A DNA stretch of 64,000 bases. Origin: Acephala macrosclerotiorum (lineage: Eukaryota > Ascomycota > Leotiomycetes > Helotiales > Mollisiaceae). The notes below the pieces were generated by a model, which saw nothing but the letters and a program-made list of their open reading frames with translations, searched no databases and was not told the DNA's origin. Of the stretch, positions 12,552 through 24,085 are shown one piece after another. The DNA lies in the NCBI GenBank assembly GCA_014904845.1, contig MU119276.1:1-64000 (forward strand). Direction: 5' to 3'. The stretch's first letter is position 1, and each line of letters begins with the position of its first letter. Both the position numbers and the translations under genes were made by a program.

Positions 12552-14694
12552 ATGTCATCTAAAGAATCAGTTGTTGCTGAAGTGACGACCCCGGTGCCTG
12601 AAAAATCAATTGGAGATGTTCCAACCACAGATCTGGTCTCTGGGGATACCGAGTTGCTTGGTACGGGGTGAAACTATGCCTTCTCATGAGAGTTTGAAAA
12701 CTAATAAACACAGCACAATTGGGATACAAACAAGAATTAAAACGAAACTTCTCCACCTTCGAAGTGTTTGGGATTGCATTCAGCATCATCAGCTTGCTTC
12801 CCTCCATCGCATCAACTTTGACACTTTCGATTCCAGCAGGACCAGTTGGAATGGTTTGGGTCAGTCACAATTTTCCATGAGAAAACAACTTGAAAACTGA
12901 TCTTGTATACAGGGATGGTTCATTGCCTCTGGTCTTATCATGTGCGTCGGAGTGGCTATGGTGAGTTGTATGGTAACCTTTGGGATTCTTCAGCTGACAG
13001 TTCTAGGCTGATTTAGCATCCTCCATGCCAACTTCGGGTGGCCTATACTGGGTAAGCTCCGTTGATTTCTACTGAGATGATCTGTGCTCACGTATGACAA
13101 GTGGACACATTTCTTTGCAGCACCTAAATGGCGAAATCCTCTCTGTTTTCTCGTCGGATACTCGAACACACTTGGTCTGGTGGGATGCCTCTGTTCCGTG
13201 GACTGTGAGTCTTCCACATCCCTTCACAAGCGGTATACTGAAATGCCAGAATAGATGGGTTTTCGCTGATGTTCCTGTCTGTGATCGTCATTGCAAGAGA
13301 TGGAAACTGGACACCCTCAAACGGCACTATATATGTAAGACTTCGATATAGAAGTTAAAGCATCTGCTAACATTTCTCAAGGGCGTTTTCTTGGTGACTG
13401 TTCTATGCCATGCACTGCTTGCTACCACTATGCAACGATGGATCAACAAACTCCAAACAGTCAGTGTGGTGATGAATTTGATTTTGATCGCGGCAACTAT
13501 GATCGCTCTTCCTGTTGGCAAACATTCCGCTTCAGAAAGGAACAGCGCCAAGTATATCTTCACACAGACCGAGAACTTCACAACATGGCCCACTGGCTGG
13601 GCTTTTATGCTGGCTTGGATGTCGCCAATTTGGACTATTGGCGATTTTGACAGTTGTGTTCATATGTCTGAAGAAGGTAAGGCCCTTCCAGGGTTCGAGT
13701 AAGTATTCACGTTGCTGACGTTACTCAGCATTGAATGCAGCTCGAGCAGTGCCATATGGAATTATGAGCGCAATTGGAGCTTCCTGGATTCTTGGGTTTC
13801 TTGTCATGATAGTCATTGCAGCTTGCATCAACCCGGATCTCAATGCGGTCTTGGCTAGCCCGTTTGGACAGCCCATGGCTCAGGTAAGCATATCTAAAAC
13901 GAACATTTGTGTTTAAATTCTAAGACTTGGCAGATTTACTTTGATGCGATTGGGAAGCATGGAGCTATGGGGATGATGGCTCTCCTCTTTATCTGCCAAT
14001 TTCAAATGGGTCTATCAACTGTTAGTATCACAGCCCCACGTCGAGAACGCCCCTGACAGATATATCCTCTCAGCTCGTTGCAGTATCTCGTCAATCCTGG
14101 GCCTTCTCCCGCGATGGTGCCCTCCCATTCAGCAAATTCTTCCGTAACATCTCAACTTTCTTCCCATACACACCTGTCCGAACAGTCTGGGGTTGCGCAA
14201 TCTTCGGCGCCGTTCTCGGTCTCCTCTGCCTAATCGCCCCTGCCGCTGCCAACGCACTTTTCTCACTTTGCGTAGCAGGCAACAATCTAGCATGGGCGAT
14301 TCCAATCTTCTGTCGCATCTGGTGGGGAGACGCCAAGTTCAAGCCAGGACCATTTTACACTGGTCGATTCAGCAAATCTATTGCTTACCTCGCTGTTACT
14401 TTCCTGGCTTTCGGAATCTGTCTCGCTATGTTCCCGACTGGTGGACCGGGTCCTACCCCTCAGACTATGAACTATACGGTTGTGATTAACATGACTGTTT
14501 GGGGTGGCTCACTGCTATACTATTATATTGATGCTAGGAAATGGTTCAAGGGGCCAAAAATTACGCTGAATTTGGCAGAGCTTACTGATGCTCAGACTCA
14601 GGCTCTCCGAGATGAGGGGCTGGAGATTGAGGGGCTCAGTGAGCGGGAAGAAACTGATGGGGAGATCAGAGAGAAGAGTGAGAAGATGGTCTAG
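12552..14694 (+). CDS. APC-superfamily amino-acid/GABA-type permease
   Basis: Ten exons joined by nine short GT-AG introns (12661-12713, 12860-12912, 12961-13006, 13052-13101, 13205-13254, 13335-13381, 13677-13728, 13884-13933, 14021-14073) give an uninterrupted protein of 562 residues, the usual size for fungal APC permeases. After a hydrophilic N-terminus comes ELLAQLGYKQELKRNFS, then the conserved first membrane segment (FEVFGIAFSIISLLPS) and about 11 further hydrophobic segments. The motif MPTSGGLYWWTHFFA and the segment WAFSRDGALPFS are typical of the UGA4/choline-GABA permease group. The C-terminus is charged and cytosolic. The expected role is proton-coupled uptake of amino acids, GABA or choline at the plasma membrane; the substrate cannot be told from sequence. 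The first ATG in frame gives the family-like N-terminus. No lesion was seen, although the gene sits between two RIP-mutated blocks. Confidence 0.9.
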
Positions 14695-15241
14695 GAACTC
14701 GCTGGTGGGATCTGGGTTAGATAGAATGTTAGGGCTCCCGCTGAACCTGGCATTTGTTGAGGATAGAATGCAGGTAATTATAGAATTTTGATTTTCAAAG
14801 TCTTCAGTGACTATTACAACAGATAATTTCGTGCATATACAGTTTCACGTCTTGGTAGCAATAAGTCCGCGATTCCGGATGTGGGAACAGTTCTGCAGAT
14901 GAAAAGGGGGCGTGTCGCGTGTAGGACTATCAGCGAACGACCTCATTTATAGGTGAGATTCTGTCAACAAGGGCTCGAACATGGTAATTGGTTTCATTAT
15001 AACAATACAAAGGGGCTCATTGTTGGAAGGGATAAATAATTCATTGTCACTAAGTCATTGTGTACTGCCGACCTCGAAAGCAAGAATATCATTGTCTCGC
15101 AGCCAAACAAAAAAAAGCAAAAAGCTCCAGATCCATCGCCCCCAAAACCGCAGTTGTACAGTTGTTCGGTACCGAGAAGACAAGGCTTGTCATATCTCGG
15201 TACAAATCAAAGAATGACGACAACTCGCAATCTCAAAATGG
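14695..15241. other. Intergenic, nothing recognised
   Basis: About 550 bp between the convergent permease and the minus-strand hypothetical gene. Only short overlapping frames occur. Confidence 0.5.
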
Positions 15242-16209
15242 TTATTGTGTAAGCTCAGGGTAATGCTTGGTCACAGCCCACACACCAAATCTGTACACAG
15301 GAGCGTTGGCCGTCTCTGGGTCGGTACCATTGGAAATCAACAGATGTTCCCACCCTCTTGTAAAGTTTAAGAAATCAGCAGCCTCTTCGTTAGGCTCATA
15401 ATCATCTTCGGTTGTCAAGTACTTGGCAATCTTTTGTGAGCTCAAGCCTCCAAGCTCACACCACTTTCTGAAAATCTCCTCTTCCTTGTGAATCAAGGCG
15501 ATGAGTTTCTCTCTGCATTTAGCATCTAGTAATTGGGCTTTGCTCTTCTCGACTGCAGCGGGGAGAGGCTCGAGCACCAAATCACAGTCTCTCATGAATG
15601 CCTCAAGCTCGGGGTCTCCGGTATTTCCAGTTCCATTGATGACACGGGCTTTGAAGAGAACGTCTGCCTGGATTTCAGCACCTTCGTCAGAGAGACCTTG
15701 CTCGCTGTAAGTGTTGATTTTGAGTTTGCGAGTGTCGGATGGGTTCCATAACTCCCAGAGCTGTTCTTTACGAAGGTCGCTTTTGGCTTCATGTTCTGTC
15801 TCTGTCTCTTGTCGCTCGAAGAACTTTCTGATCTCCTCCTTGATATCACACTTGAGTTGTTCGTCACCTGCTTCCTCCTCTTCCTCACCATGTGAGTTCT
15901 GGTATTGAAATCTGGAGAAGCATTCATGGTCCTCAGTCTGATCTTCTCTTTCCGTGTTCTCCTTGCTATCTTTTCATTATCAACCAAGGGAGTCTGGAGA
16001 ATGTACTCGGACGATTTCTTGTCAAAGGGGATAGGAGGTTCCATTCGCGCAGGGGATTTACATCTTCTGGTACGAATTATGACGGTTGCTGCTTCGTCGT
16101 CAAAGTCTGGCACTTCAGGTTCCCTAGCGGGAGTAGCTTTGACTTTTGTATGCTTCTTCGCTGCTCTCTCCTCATCCGCACCAGATCGAGTCTTATTCTT
16201 ATCCGCCAT
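15242..16209 (-). CDS. Hypothetical charged protein, two exons
   Basis: I do not recognise the family. Exon 1 (16209-16007) encodes a basic, Lys/Arg-rich N-terminus starting MADKNKTRSGADEERAAKKH. A 41-bp intron (15966-16006, GTACAT...GATAG) moves the frame so that exon 2 (15965-15242) stays open to the stop, giving 308 residues. Without that intron the upstream frame runs on for about 100 codons in a less natural-looking composition. Exon 2 is acidic (a run of five Glu) and then becomes a compact, mixed C-terminal region (residues about 190-308) with Trp and Leu patterning that looks folded. The basic then acidic low-complexity N-terminal half suggests a nuclear or chromatin-associated protein, which is inference only. 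An ATG 36 bp further upstream is also in frame. The intron is short but matches another 41-bp intron in this window. Confidence 0.6.
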
Positions 16210-16718
16210 TCTAGTGCATAACCAAAGGAGAGACATATCCGACATGTGAAAGCGTGGATAGCTTAGCGGAATGTCGGGGTCGCTGAGTGTAGGCTGGGTT
16301 AAGAAGAGTTGAAAGATAATAAATAGTAGAAGGTATTCTACTCGACATTACGAACTAGACTGGGGCCTGTTCTTAGGTCTGTTCTGAAAGTTGTTTCGCC
16401 GCGTTCATAAATTTGACCGCCTGCTGTTGTTTTGCTGTTTCAATAAAGCGATCTCTAATTGTTTCCCTGTCCGAAATTTCTATGGTCGATTGTTCTAAAT
16501 ACGTTGGTTAGTCGAGTTCTCGCCCCAGGGCAAGAAGTTTTGAATAGTATGTAGCTTACGGACTTGATGAATTTGATGGTATGTTGCACCTGTGAGGGAA
16601 TCAAAGACTGCCCATCTCTTCTTTCCCTTGAGCCACTTTGTAGAGTAGTAGTTGGTCTTTGCCGAGCGATTCCTGAGAACCCCATCCTCTTTCTAGTTTA
16701 GTTCCATCTTTCTCTCTC
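16210..16718. other. Intergenic, nothing recognised
   Basis: About 500 bp with normal composition between the promoter side of the hypothetical gene and a gene remnant. No credible coding frame was seen. Confidence 0.4.
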
Positions 16719-16970
16719 TCAGTCCTCGTTTTCGCTGAAGCTTTTGAAAGAACCGGAATCCTCTGACCTCCTACCACTTTTCACGTCCGGAATCGCAGCC
16801 TTACTCTTCAATCTCTTCTTAGGCGAATCCTTCTTCATCCATTAAACAGGCAGCAGGGACGGGGGCGGCCTTACCACTCTCGCTCTCATCATGTCTAGTT
16901 TCTTTCTTTCCATAGTCCGAACCATTTCAGCCGGATCGACATCTTTCCCAGGAGCATGCTTTACATATAC
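16719..16970 (-). pseudogene. 3' end of an unknown gene, cut off by AT-rich block 2
   Basis: Two consecutive coding segments on the minus strand read as a natural, charged C-terminus. The upstream part (from about 16970 to 16875) ends AEMVRTMERKKLDMMRARV. A 42-bp intron (16833-16874, GTAAGG...GAAG) follows, then a last exon of 38 codons (16832-16719) that is Lys/Ser-rich and ends SFKSFSENED. Going upstream, a TATAG splice-acceptor-like site at about 16970 is followed immediately by the AT-rich block, where no exon can be found. The gene was therefore either truncated by insertion of the repeats or had its 5' part destroyed by RIP spreading. The function is unknown; the basic C-terminus suggests nuclear location. 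Confidence 0.5.
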
Positions 16971-19551
16971 TATAATAAGTTAAACCCCCTATTAATCGGC
17001 CGCCTCGCTTAATATACTACCACTTTTATACTCCCACTTTAAAATTAAATATTTTAATTATTTTTTAATAAAACTTTTTTAAACTTTGTAATCAATTAAA
17101 AATAATTATAAAGTTTTTATATATTAAAAACGATATTTAATACGCGCTTAAAAATATAGTTAATAATAAATCGAAGTACAAAATTAATTTTAAATAAAAT
17201 ATATTACGAAGTACACTTTAAAACAGGCAATTAAATCGCTTTTCTCGATTAAAAACTTATATATATTATTAAAAGCTTTTTTTAATTTAAAAATAATATT
17301 TTACGAATTAAATATTTGTTTAAAAACGTTTTAAATAAAATCCAATTTATAAACAAATTCGAGCTTTTATTAAACGAATTTTAATTATTAAATATAATAT
17401 AATACTATTTGAAAAACGTTAAATAATCGGTTTTTTTCATCGGAATTTTATTTTTAAAATTAAAAAATAATTTAAAATCGATTTTATACGTATTAATAAT
17501 ATTATTTTTAATATTTTTAAAAAATAATTTTAAAAACTAGAAATTTTAATTATTAAAACTATTATATTGAAAACCCGTTAAAATATAAACGAAATAAAAA
17601 TTATAAAAAACTAAAAAAATAATAAACTAATAATAAAAAATATTTAAAAATATTTTATTTAAAAAAAAATAATTAAAATTTAAAGTTTAAATTTTATTTA
17701 TTAAATATATTTTAATAATTAAAAAAGTATTACATTTATTAATTATATTTAAAAATAAATCAATTTAATAATAATAATTTTTTATAGAATTACATTTTTA
17801 TAATAATTAAAAATTTATTATAATTAAAAATAAATAAATTTTTAACGATATTATTTTTAAATAATTATAAAAAGTTTTTATATTTTAAACGGTATTACGT
17901 AATTTTATAAAGGTTCGTTTATTTATATTAAACGATTATAAAGATTATAAAACACTAAAATTTATATAAAAATATTATTTAAATAATATTTATTTATTAG
18001 TTTTATTATTATATATTTTATATATATTTTTATTTTTAAATTTATTCGTATTTTTTTTAAAAATATATTTATTAAAAGCGGTTTAATATTTTAGCTTTTT
18101 TAAACTATTATAAATTAATTCGAATAAATATTTTAATAATTACAAATTATAAAAAAAAATAATCGATTTTAAAATTATAATTAATTAAATTATTAAAACT
18201 TTTTATAAATCGATTATTATTTAAAAATAATAATAAAACAATCGAATAAACTTTAAAAACTTTAATAAAAAATTTAATATTTAAATAAAATCAAAATATA
18301 TTATTAATTACTTTAAAACTCTTTAAAAAAATAAAAATATTTAAAATTATATTTATTAAATTACGAAATTTAAAATAATCAATTTTATAATTATTAAAAT
18401 AGTTTTTAAAAAAGTAATTAAAAGTTTAAACGATAAAAAATTTATTATTATATAATATAAACGTCGAATTAAATAATTTAATATTAAAATAATATAATTT
18501 GAATTTAAAAAACAATAAAAAATAATAATTAATTTAAATTTTAAATTCGTTGATATTAAAATTATTTATAAAATATAAATATAAATTAAAAATCGTTAAA
18601 ATATATTATTAAATTTTAATAATTTTATTAGTATTATTTTTACTTTATTTTATATAATTATTAAAATTAAAAATAAATAATAATCGATTTAAAAAAAATC
18701 GATTAATAAGAAATTTAATTAAAAAAAAAAAATTTTAATTTAATTATATAATTTAATTACGTAAAAGATTATTTTATATGTATAATTCTTTTTTTTTATT
18801 AATTAAACGTTTTAATAAACAATTGATTTGTTTTTATTAAATTTGATTTAAAAAAAAAAAATTTTATATAATACATTAAATATTTTTTAATTTATTTAAA
18901 ATAAATGAAATATTTTTTTGTTAAATTCGTTTTTTAATTATATTTGTTTTTTTTTAAGTATAATATTATATTAAAAGTTTAAATTAAAAACAATTTATTT
19001 CGTATTTTATTATAATTTTATTAATTCGCGTATAAATTAATTATTTTTCGATAAAAAATATTTATAAATATTAAAAACTTATTTTAATATTTTATATATT
19101 ATTTTTTTATTTTGATATAAATTTTAATTTAAAACGTCGTTTATTAAACTTATTAAATTATAATTTATTTTTTAAACGTTTTAAATAAATTTAATTAATT
19201 ATAATTAAAAATTGAAAATATATATTTATAATCGAAAGTTTTAATATTTTATTAAATATATTCGATTAAATTTAAATCGAAAAAATAAAAAAATATTTTT
19301 TTTTAAATTAATTTTTTAAATATATATATTTATATATTAAAATAATAATTATTTATTAATTTAAATATTATAAAAAAATTATATTATAATAATTATAAAT
19401 AAAATAATAAAATAATTTTAAATTTTTTATATTTAAAATTAAATTATATTAATTATATAAATAATTATTTAATTATTATTAACGTTTTATATTTAAATAA
19501 AAAAATATATAACAATTTTATTTAATATATTAAAATTTAAAATTAATTAAT

Positions 19552-19655
19552 ATTATAAAAATAAAAATATATTAATAAATTATATATTACAAATATTATA
19601 AAAAGATTATTTATAATAATATTAATATACGATTTTTATTTTTTAATTATAATTA
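19552..19655. repeat. Dispersed repeat A, copy in block 2
   Basis: Direct-orientation partner of 8209-8312. It links the two AT-rich blocks to a common repeat family. Confidence 0.6.
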
Positions 19656-20089
19656 TTATTTAATTATAATAAAAAAATTTTTAAATATAAATTATTTTAT
19701 AATACGAATAAAAAAATAAATTAATAAAAAAATTTAATTTTAAAATTTTTTAAAAATAAAATATTAATAAATTATAATTATTATAAAAAATTTAATTCGA
19801 AATATTAAATTACGTATTAAATATATTAATATATTTAATAAAATAATATACGTTTTATATAAAGTATTATATAAAACAATTTTTTTAAATAAAAAAAAAA
19901 TATAATAAAATATATTATTATTAAATTAATTAAATAATAATTTATTTTTTAAAAAATTTTAAACGAGTTTTAAACGTTTTAAATATTTAATAAATTTAAA
20001 ATTAAATTATTTAAAATTTTATATATAAAATTTTAATTTATTTTATTAAATGCGTATTAATATATATCGTTATAAAATTTAAAATAATA

Positions 20090-20385
20090 TTTTTAATATT
20101 TTTTATTAAAAGTATATTAATATAATTTTAAATATTAATTCGATTAAATTTTTAAATTTTTTTTTCATATTTTTAATTTTAAAAATCTTTGATATACGTT
20201 TTATTTTATAAAAATTTTATTTATTAATTTTAAAATACTTTAAATCGTATTATTTTTAAAAGTTTAAATTTAATAAAATAATAAACGTATAATATATTTC
20301 GTATATATAATCGAATAAAATAAAATAAAATAAAAGTATTTAATAATTTACAATTAAAAATATATTAAAAATATATATATATAAT
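20090..20385 (-). repeat. Dispersed repeat B, copy 2 (inverted)
   Basis: Reverse-complement match to 9470-9660 and 22225-22400. It is the longest copy, about 290 bp. Its length and inverted orientation suggest an independent insertion rather than a block duplication. Confidence 0.5.
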
Positions 20386-22224
20386 TAAAATTTTTAATAT
20401 TTTAAATTTATATATTTTAATTATTTTAAACGCTTTAAACGTTTTAAATGTAAAATTTATTATTTTAATTTGAATTAATTTAATAAATTTAATACTAATT
20501 TTTTAATCGAAATTTATTAATTTATATAATTGTATAATTTTTAAAAAAAATTTAAAAATATAATTTAATATAAAAAATTAAAAAGTTTATTAATTTTATT
20601 ATTTAATAAAATTTTAAATATTTATAAAATGTAAAATAAAAATAAATTATTAAAATTGAAATTTTTATTTATTATTAATTCGTTTAATAAATCGTTAAAC
20701 GAATTTTTTTAATATAAATTTTTTTAATAAAATATATAATATAATAAATAAATTTTTTTAATTTATAATTAATATATTTATTTAAATTTAAATTATTTAT
20801 AGTATTAAATTTTTTTATATTATTTATATATATAAATAAAATTTTTAAAATTTAATTAATTATATAAAATTAAATAAAATTATATTAAAAAAATAAAAAT
20901 AATATTTTTTATTTAAAAAAAGTTTTTATTATAATATTTTTATAAAAAATATATTATATATTTTATTTGTATTTATAATTAATATTTTATAAATTTATAT
21001 TAAATATTTATAATTAATTTAATTAATTATAAATAATTATTAAAATTATATTAATTAAAAAAACTTTAAATTTTTTTTATAATTTATATTATAATATTAT
21101 TAATAATATTTTTTTTAATAAATATAAATTATAATTTATATTATAAAAACGTAATTATATAATTTTTATTAAAATATATATAATTTGAATTATTATTTAA
21201 TTAATTATTATTTTTATTTAATAATTTATAATCGAATTAAAAAACGAATTAATTCGATAAAAATTATAATTTTTTATTTTTGTAAATTAATAAAATATTT
21301 TATTGTCGTTTTAAAAAAACAATAATAATAATTATTTATAATTCGATAATATTTAAATAAATATTATTAAAAATATTATTTATAATATATTTAATAATAA
21401 GCTTAAAACGAATATTAATAAAATCGTTTTAAAAATTATAAATAATATTTTAATTAACGCGTTTTTCAATTAATTTGAATTTTAAAATATTTATATTAAT
21501 TTCGAAATTTGAAATTAATTAATAAAAAAATTTTATTAGTTTTATTTTTTTTGTATTATAATTTCGTTTTATTAATTTAAACGAATTAAATTTTTTTTAT
21601 TTTAATAATATTAAAACGTCGAAAATATATTTTCAAAAATTTAAATTTAAAAAATTTAATTTTTTTAATTTTTTTATTAATTAAACGTAAATTAATTATA
21701 ATATTATTAATATATAAAAAAATTAAACGTTTATTATAATGTTTATATATTTACGAATTATTTAAAAAAAAAATATTTAAATATAAAATTTTTATAATTT
21801 TATAAAAATATAATATATTATAAAATTGAATAATATAATAAAAAAGATTTTAAATAATTTCAAATATAAAAATTATAAAAAATTTTATATTTATTTTTAA
21901 ATATATTTTTTCGTCGTTTTTTAATATATTTATTATATTAATTATATTAATAATTAATAAATAATAATTAATATTTAAAATATTTTAATATTTAAAATTA
22001 AATTAATTTTATAAAATTAATTTTCGAAAAATAAAATATAATATAAAATTTAATAAAACGTAATAAAATTTTTTAATAATTTTCAAATTATTAATAATAA
22101 TAAAACCTTATAAAAATATTATTATAATTAAAAAAAAAAAAAAATATTAAAATTTTAAAATTTTAAATTAATAAATATTAAAATTTTTAATTTTTAATTA
22201 TAATTAATTATTAAATATTTTATT

Positions 22225-22400
22225 TTGTTTTATTAATTATATATATAAAATATATTATATATTAATTATTTTATTAAATTTAAATTTTTAAATTAATAAA
22301 TAAAAAATTTATAAAATAAAATATATATAAAAAAAATTCGAATTTTTAATTAAATTAATATTTAAATTATATCAATATATTTTAATAAAAAATATTAAAA
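22225..22400 (+). repeat. Dispersed repeat B, copy 3
   Basis: Direct-orientation partner of 9470-9660. Shared landmarks are TATTTTATTAAATTTAAA, AAATTAATATTTAAATTATA and AATATATTTTAATAAAAAAT. Confidence 0.5.
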
Positions 22401-22621
22401 TTTTTATATTTAAATTTTATAATAATATATTTTATTACTCGTATAATAAAATTTTAAATAATTTAATTTTAAATTTATTACGTATAATATATTTATAAAT
22501 TTTAAAATATTAAAAAAAAAATTTATTATTTAATTAATTTAATTAAACGATTTTAATTTAATTAAATAAAAAAATAATATATTAATTTAATTATTATTAA
22601 ATTTTCGATTATATTAAAATT

Positions 22622-22716
22622 TAAATAATAATAATAATAATAATAATAAAAATAATAATAATAATAAAAATAATAATAATAATAAAAATAATAATAATAA
22701 TAAAAATAATAATTAT
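22622..22716 (+). repeat. (AAT)n microsatellite with AAA interruptions
   Basis: About 95 bp of AAT repeats interrupted at near-regular intervals (15-18 bp) by an extra A, giving a higher-order repeat of roughly five AAT units plus AAA. Confidence 0.8.
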
Positions 22717-22915
22717 AAATAATTAAAATTTAAAATAATATTATTTATTATTCATATATTTTTAAAATTTTATATTTTAATTATTTTTTAAGAATTATAT
22801 ATTTCGATTATATAATATATTAAATTTTTAAACTCGATTTAATTAAATTAAATTTAATTAAAAAAGTAACTCTTTGAAAAGTTTTAAAAATTACAAAAAT
22901 AAATAAAATTTCATG

Positions 22916-23518
22916 AAAATCTCCTTTTTCGGCTCGCTGGCTCTACGGCTAGGCTAGATTAGACAATTTCTCAAGCTGGGATGAGACTCGGCTGGTCCAA
23001 AGATTGACTGGCTAGGCACGGACAGGCTGCGGTTGGCTGACTGAAAAAGGATTAGTTTCGGCCGGGAGTTTGAAAGGGCTGCAATGGAGTCAACCCTAAT
23101 TCGAGAAGCATTGAATGAGATGAATGACAACCCAAAAGAGAAAATTCTGGCTTCAAAGGAATTGGCAAGGCTGAATTTCCTTTGGTGATGACGCATGTTT
23201 GGTCGAGCTGTGTTATATGTGAGCGACGCGAACAGGATTGCTCTAGAAGTGGGAATTGAGCAGTTGAGCAACTTGATTTATTCCAAGAATGTTATAGTTT
23301 TACAGCATGCCTGTTGCAGGGAACGAGACAGTGTGATTCTTGCCAGGGGATAAAAATTGCAGGAGAGAAGCTAAGCGAGGGTTACCCTTCTATTACCCTG
23401 CGGGTGCAGACGCCAACTCATCAACAGCCGCTAAAAAAACATTCTTAGTCTTTGGGCTTCGAGAGGTGTGGATGCCCCACGAATAGTCGGATATCCCATT
23501 GCTGCCTTGATTCAACAA
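22916..23518. other. Stretch without an assignable gene
   Basis: Normal composition resumes. A short plus-strand frame from about 23080 reads MESTLIREALNEMNDNP and resembles a helix-turn-helix start as found in some transposases, but it stops after about 35 codons. A minus-strand frame of about 100 codons in 22954-23271 has no recognisable feature. This may be a transposon relic bordering block 2. Confidence 0.35.
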
Positions 23519-23959
23519 TTAGAACAGTACTAATCGAGACCCACGCCATAGAGCATTCCCGCTATCCCCTCGGGTCGACAAAATGCACAGAGCACAGAGT
23601 AAATCGCTTTTAGGATTGTCGCATATCCTGGACCCCTCACTCTGAGGAGGGTACCAACGGTCCTTACCGGCATGTGGAGTGGTAAATGAGGCTAATCTTG
23701 ATTGAACCTCGACCGGGAACTGTTCCCATTCTTTCCATTTGATTGTGCTCGCATCGCCCAGAACGAAGACCCGAATAGCGGCGACTATGCTCTCAAGCAG
23801 AGCCTCGTCATAGCCATCGCGTGTCTCGCGCTGCCACAGACTGAGACAGCATTCGCTTGCTGTCATGTATGGGATGACCGTGACCATGGTAGGTGGGTCA
23901 TGATCTCTCTTCGTTTTACCCAGATCGATAAGCAGATCCGTCATGCTGTTGCTCAAATA
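23519..23959 (-). CDS. Hypothetical protein or gene fragment downstream of the ankyrin gene
   Basis: An open minus-strand frame runs from about 24080 to the stop at 23519. The first ATG in it is at about 23958 (MTDLLIDLGKTKRDHD). Codon usage looks coding, and the frame stays open upstream of that ATG (a Gly-rich segment followed by AYHITGNGHSRLV), so the true start may be further upstream or the piece may be a truncated gene. About 145 residues from the ATG; no signal peptide or membrane segment. I do not recognise the family. It lies 50 bp downstream of the stop of the ankyrin gene on the same strand and could have been part of it before decay. Confidence 0.4.
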   Translation of the reverse strand, partial: YLSNSMTDLLIDLGKTKRDHDPPTMVTVIPYMTASECCLSLWQRETRDGYDEALLESIVAAIRVFVLGDASTIKWKEWEQFPVEVQSRLASFTTPHAGKDRWYPPQSEGSRICDNPKSDLLCALCILSTRGDSGNALWRGSRLVLF

Positions 23960-24085
23960 GACTCTGGTTTTGGAATTTACTAGTCTACTGTGTCCGTTCC
24001 CAGTGATGTGATAAGCTCGCGACAGATCCAAACCACCAGGACCATCATGGATGCAGATTGGTTTTATGAGCTGTATCTGGTAGAG

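Larger units (their letters stand above)
16985..22915. repeat. AT-rich RIP-mutated block 2, gene-free
   Basis: Same character as block 1: nearly only A and T, remaining C mostly in CpG, no GG/CC, stops in all frames. The left edge is gradual (17.0-17.4 kb still has GC-containing words such as AAAGCTTTT and CCCGTT), which suggests weaker mutation at the margin. It shares repeat families A and B with block 1 and has an AAT microsatellite near its right end. The right edge at about 22.9 kb is sharp. Confidence 0.9.

Noticed and set aside
15592..16245. Single-exon reading of the minus-strand frame to 217 codons
   Set aside because: The second half of that frame is Arg/Ser/Lys-rich shadow; the alternative frame after a 41-bp intron gives a longer protein that ends properly at 15242.
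22954..23271. Minus-strand frame of about 105 codons at the edge of block 2
   Set aside because: No recognisable feature, and a plus-strand transposase-like relic overlaps it.
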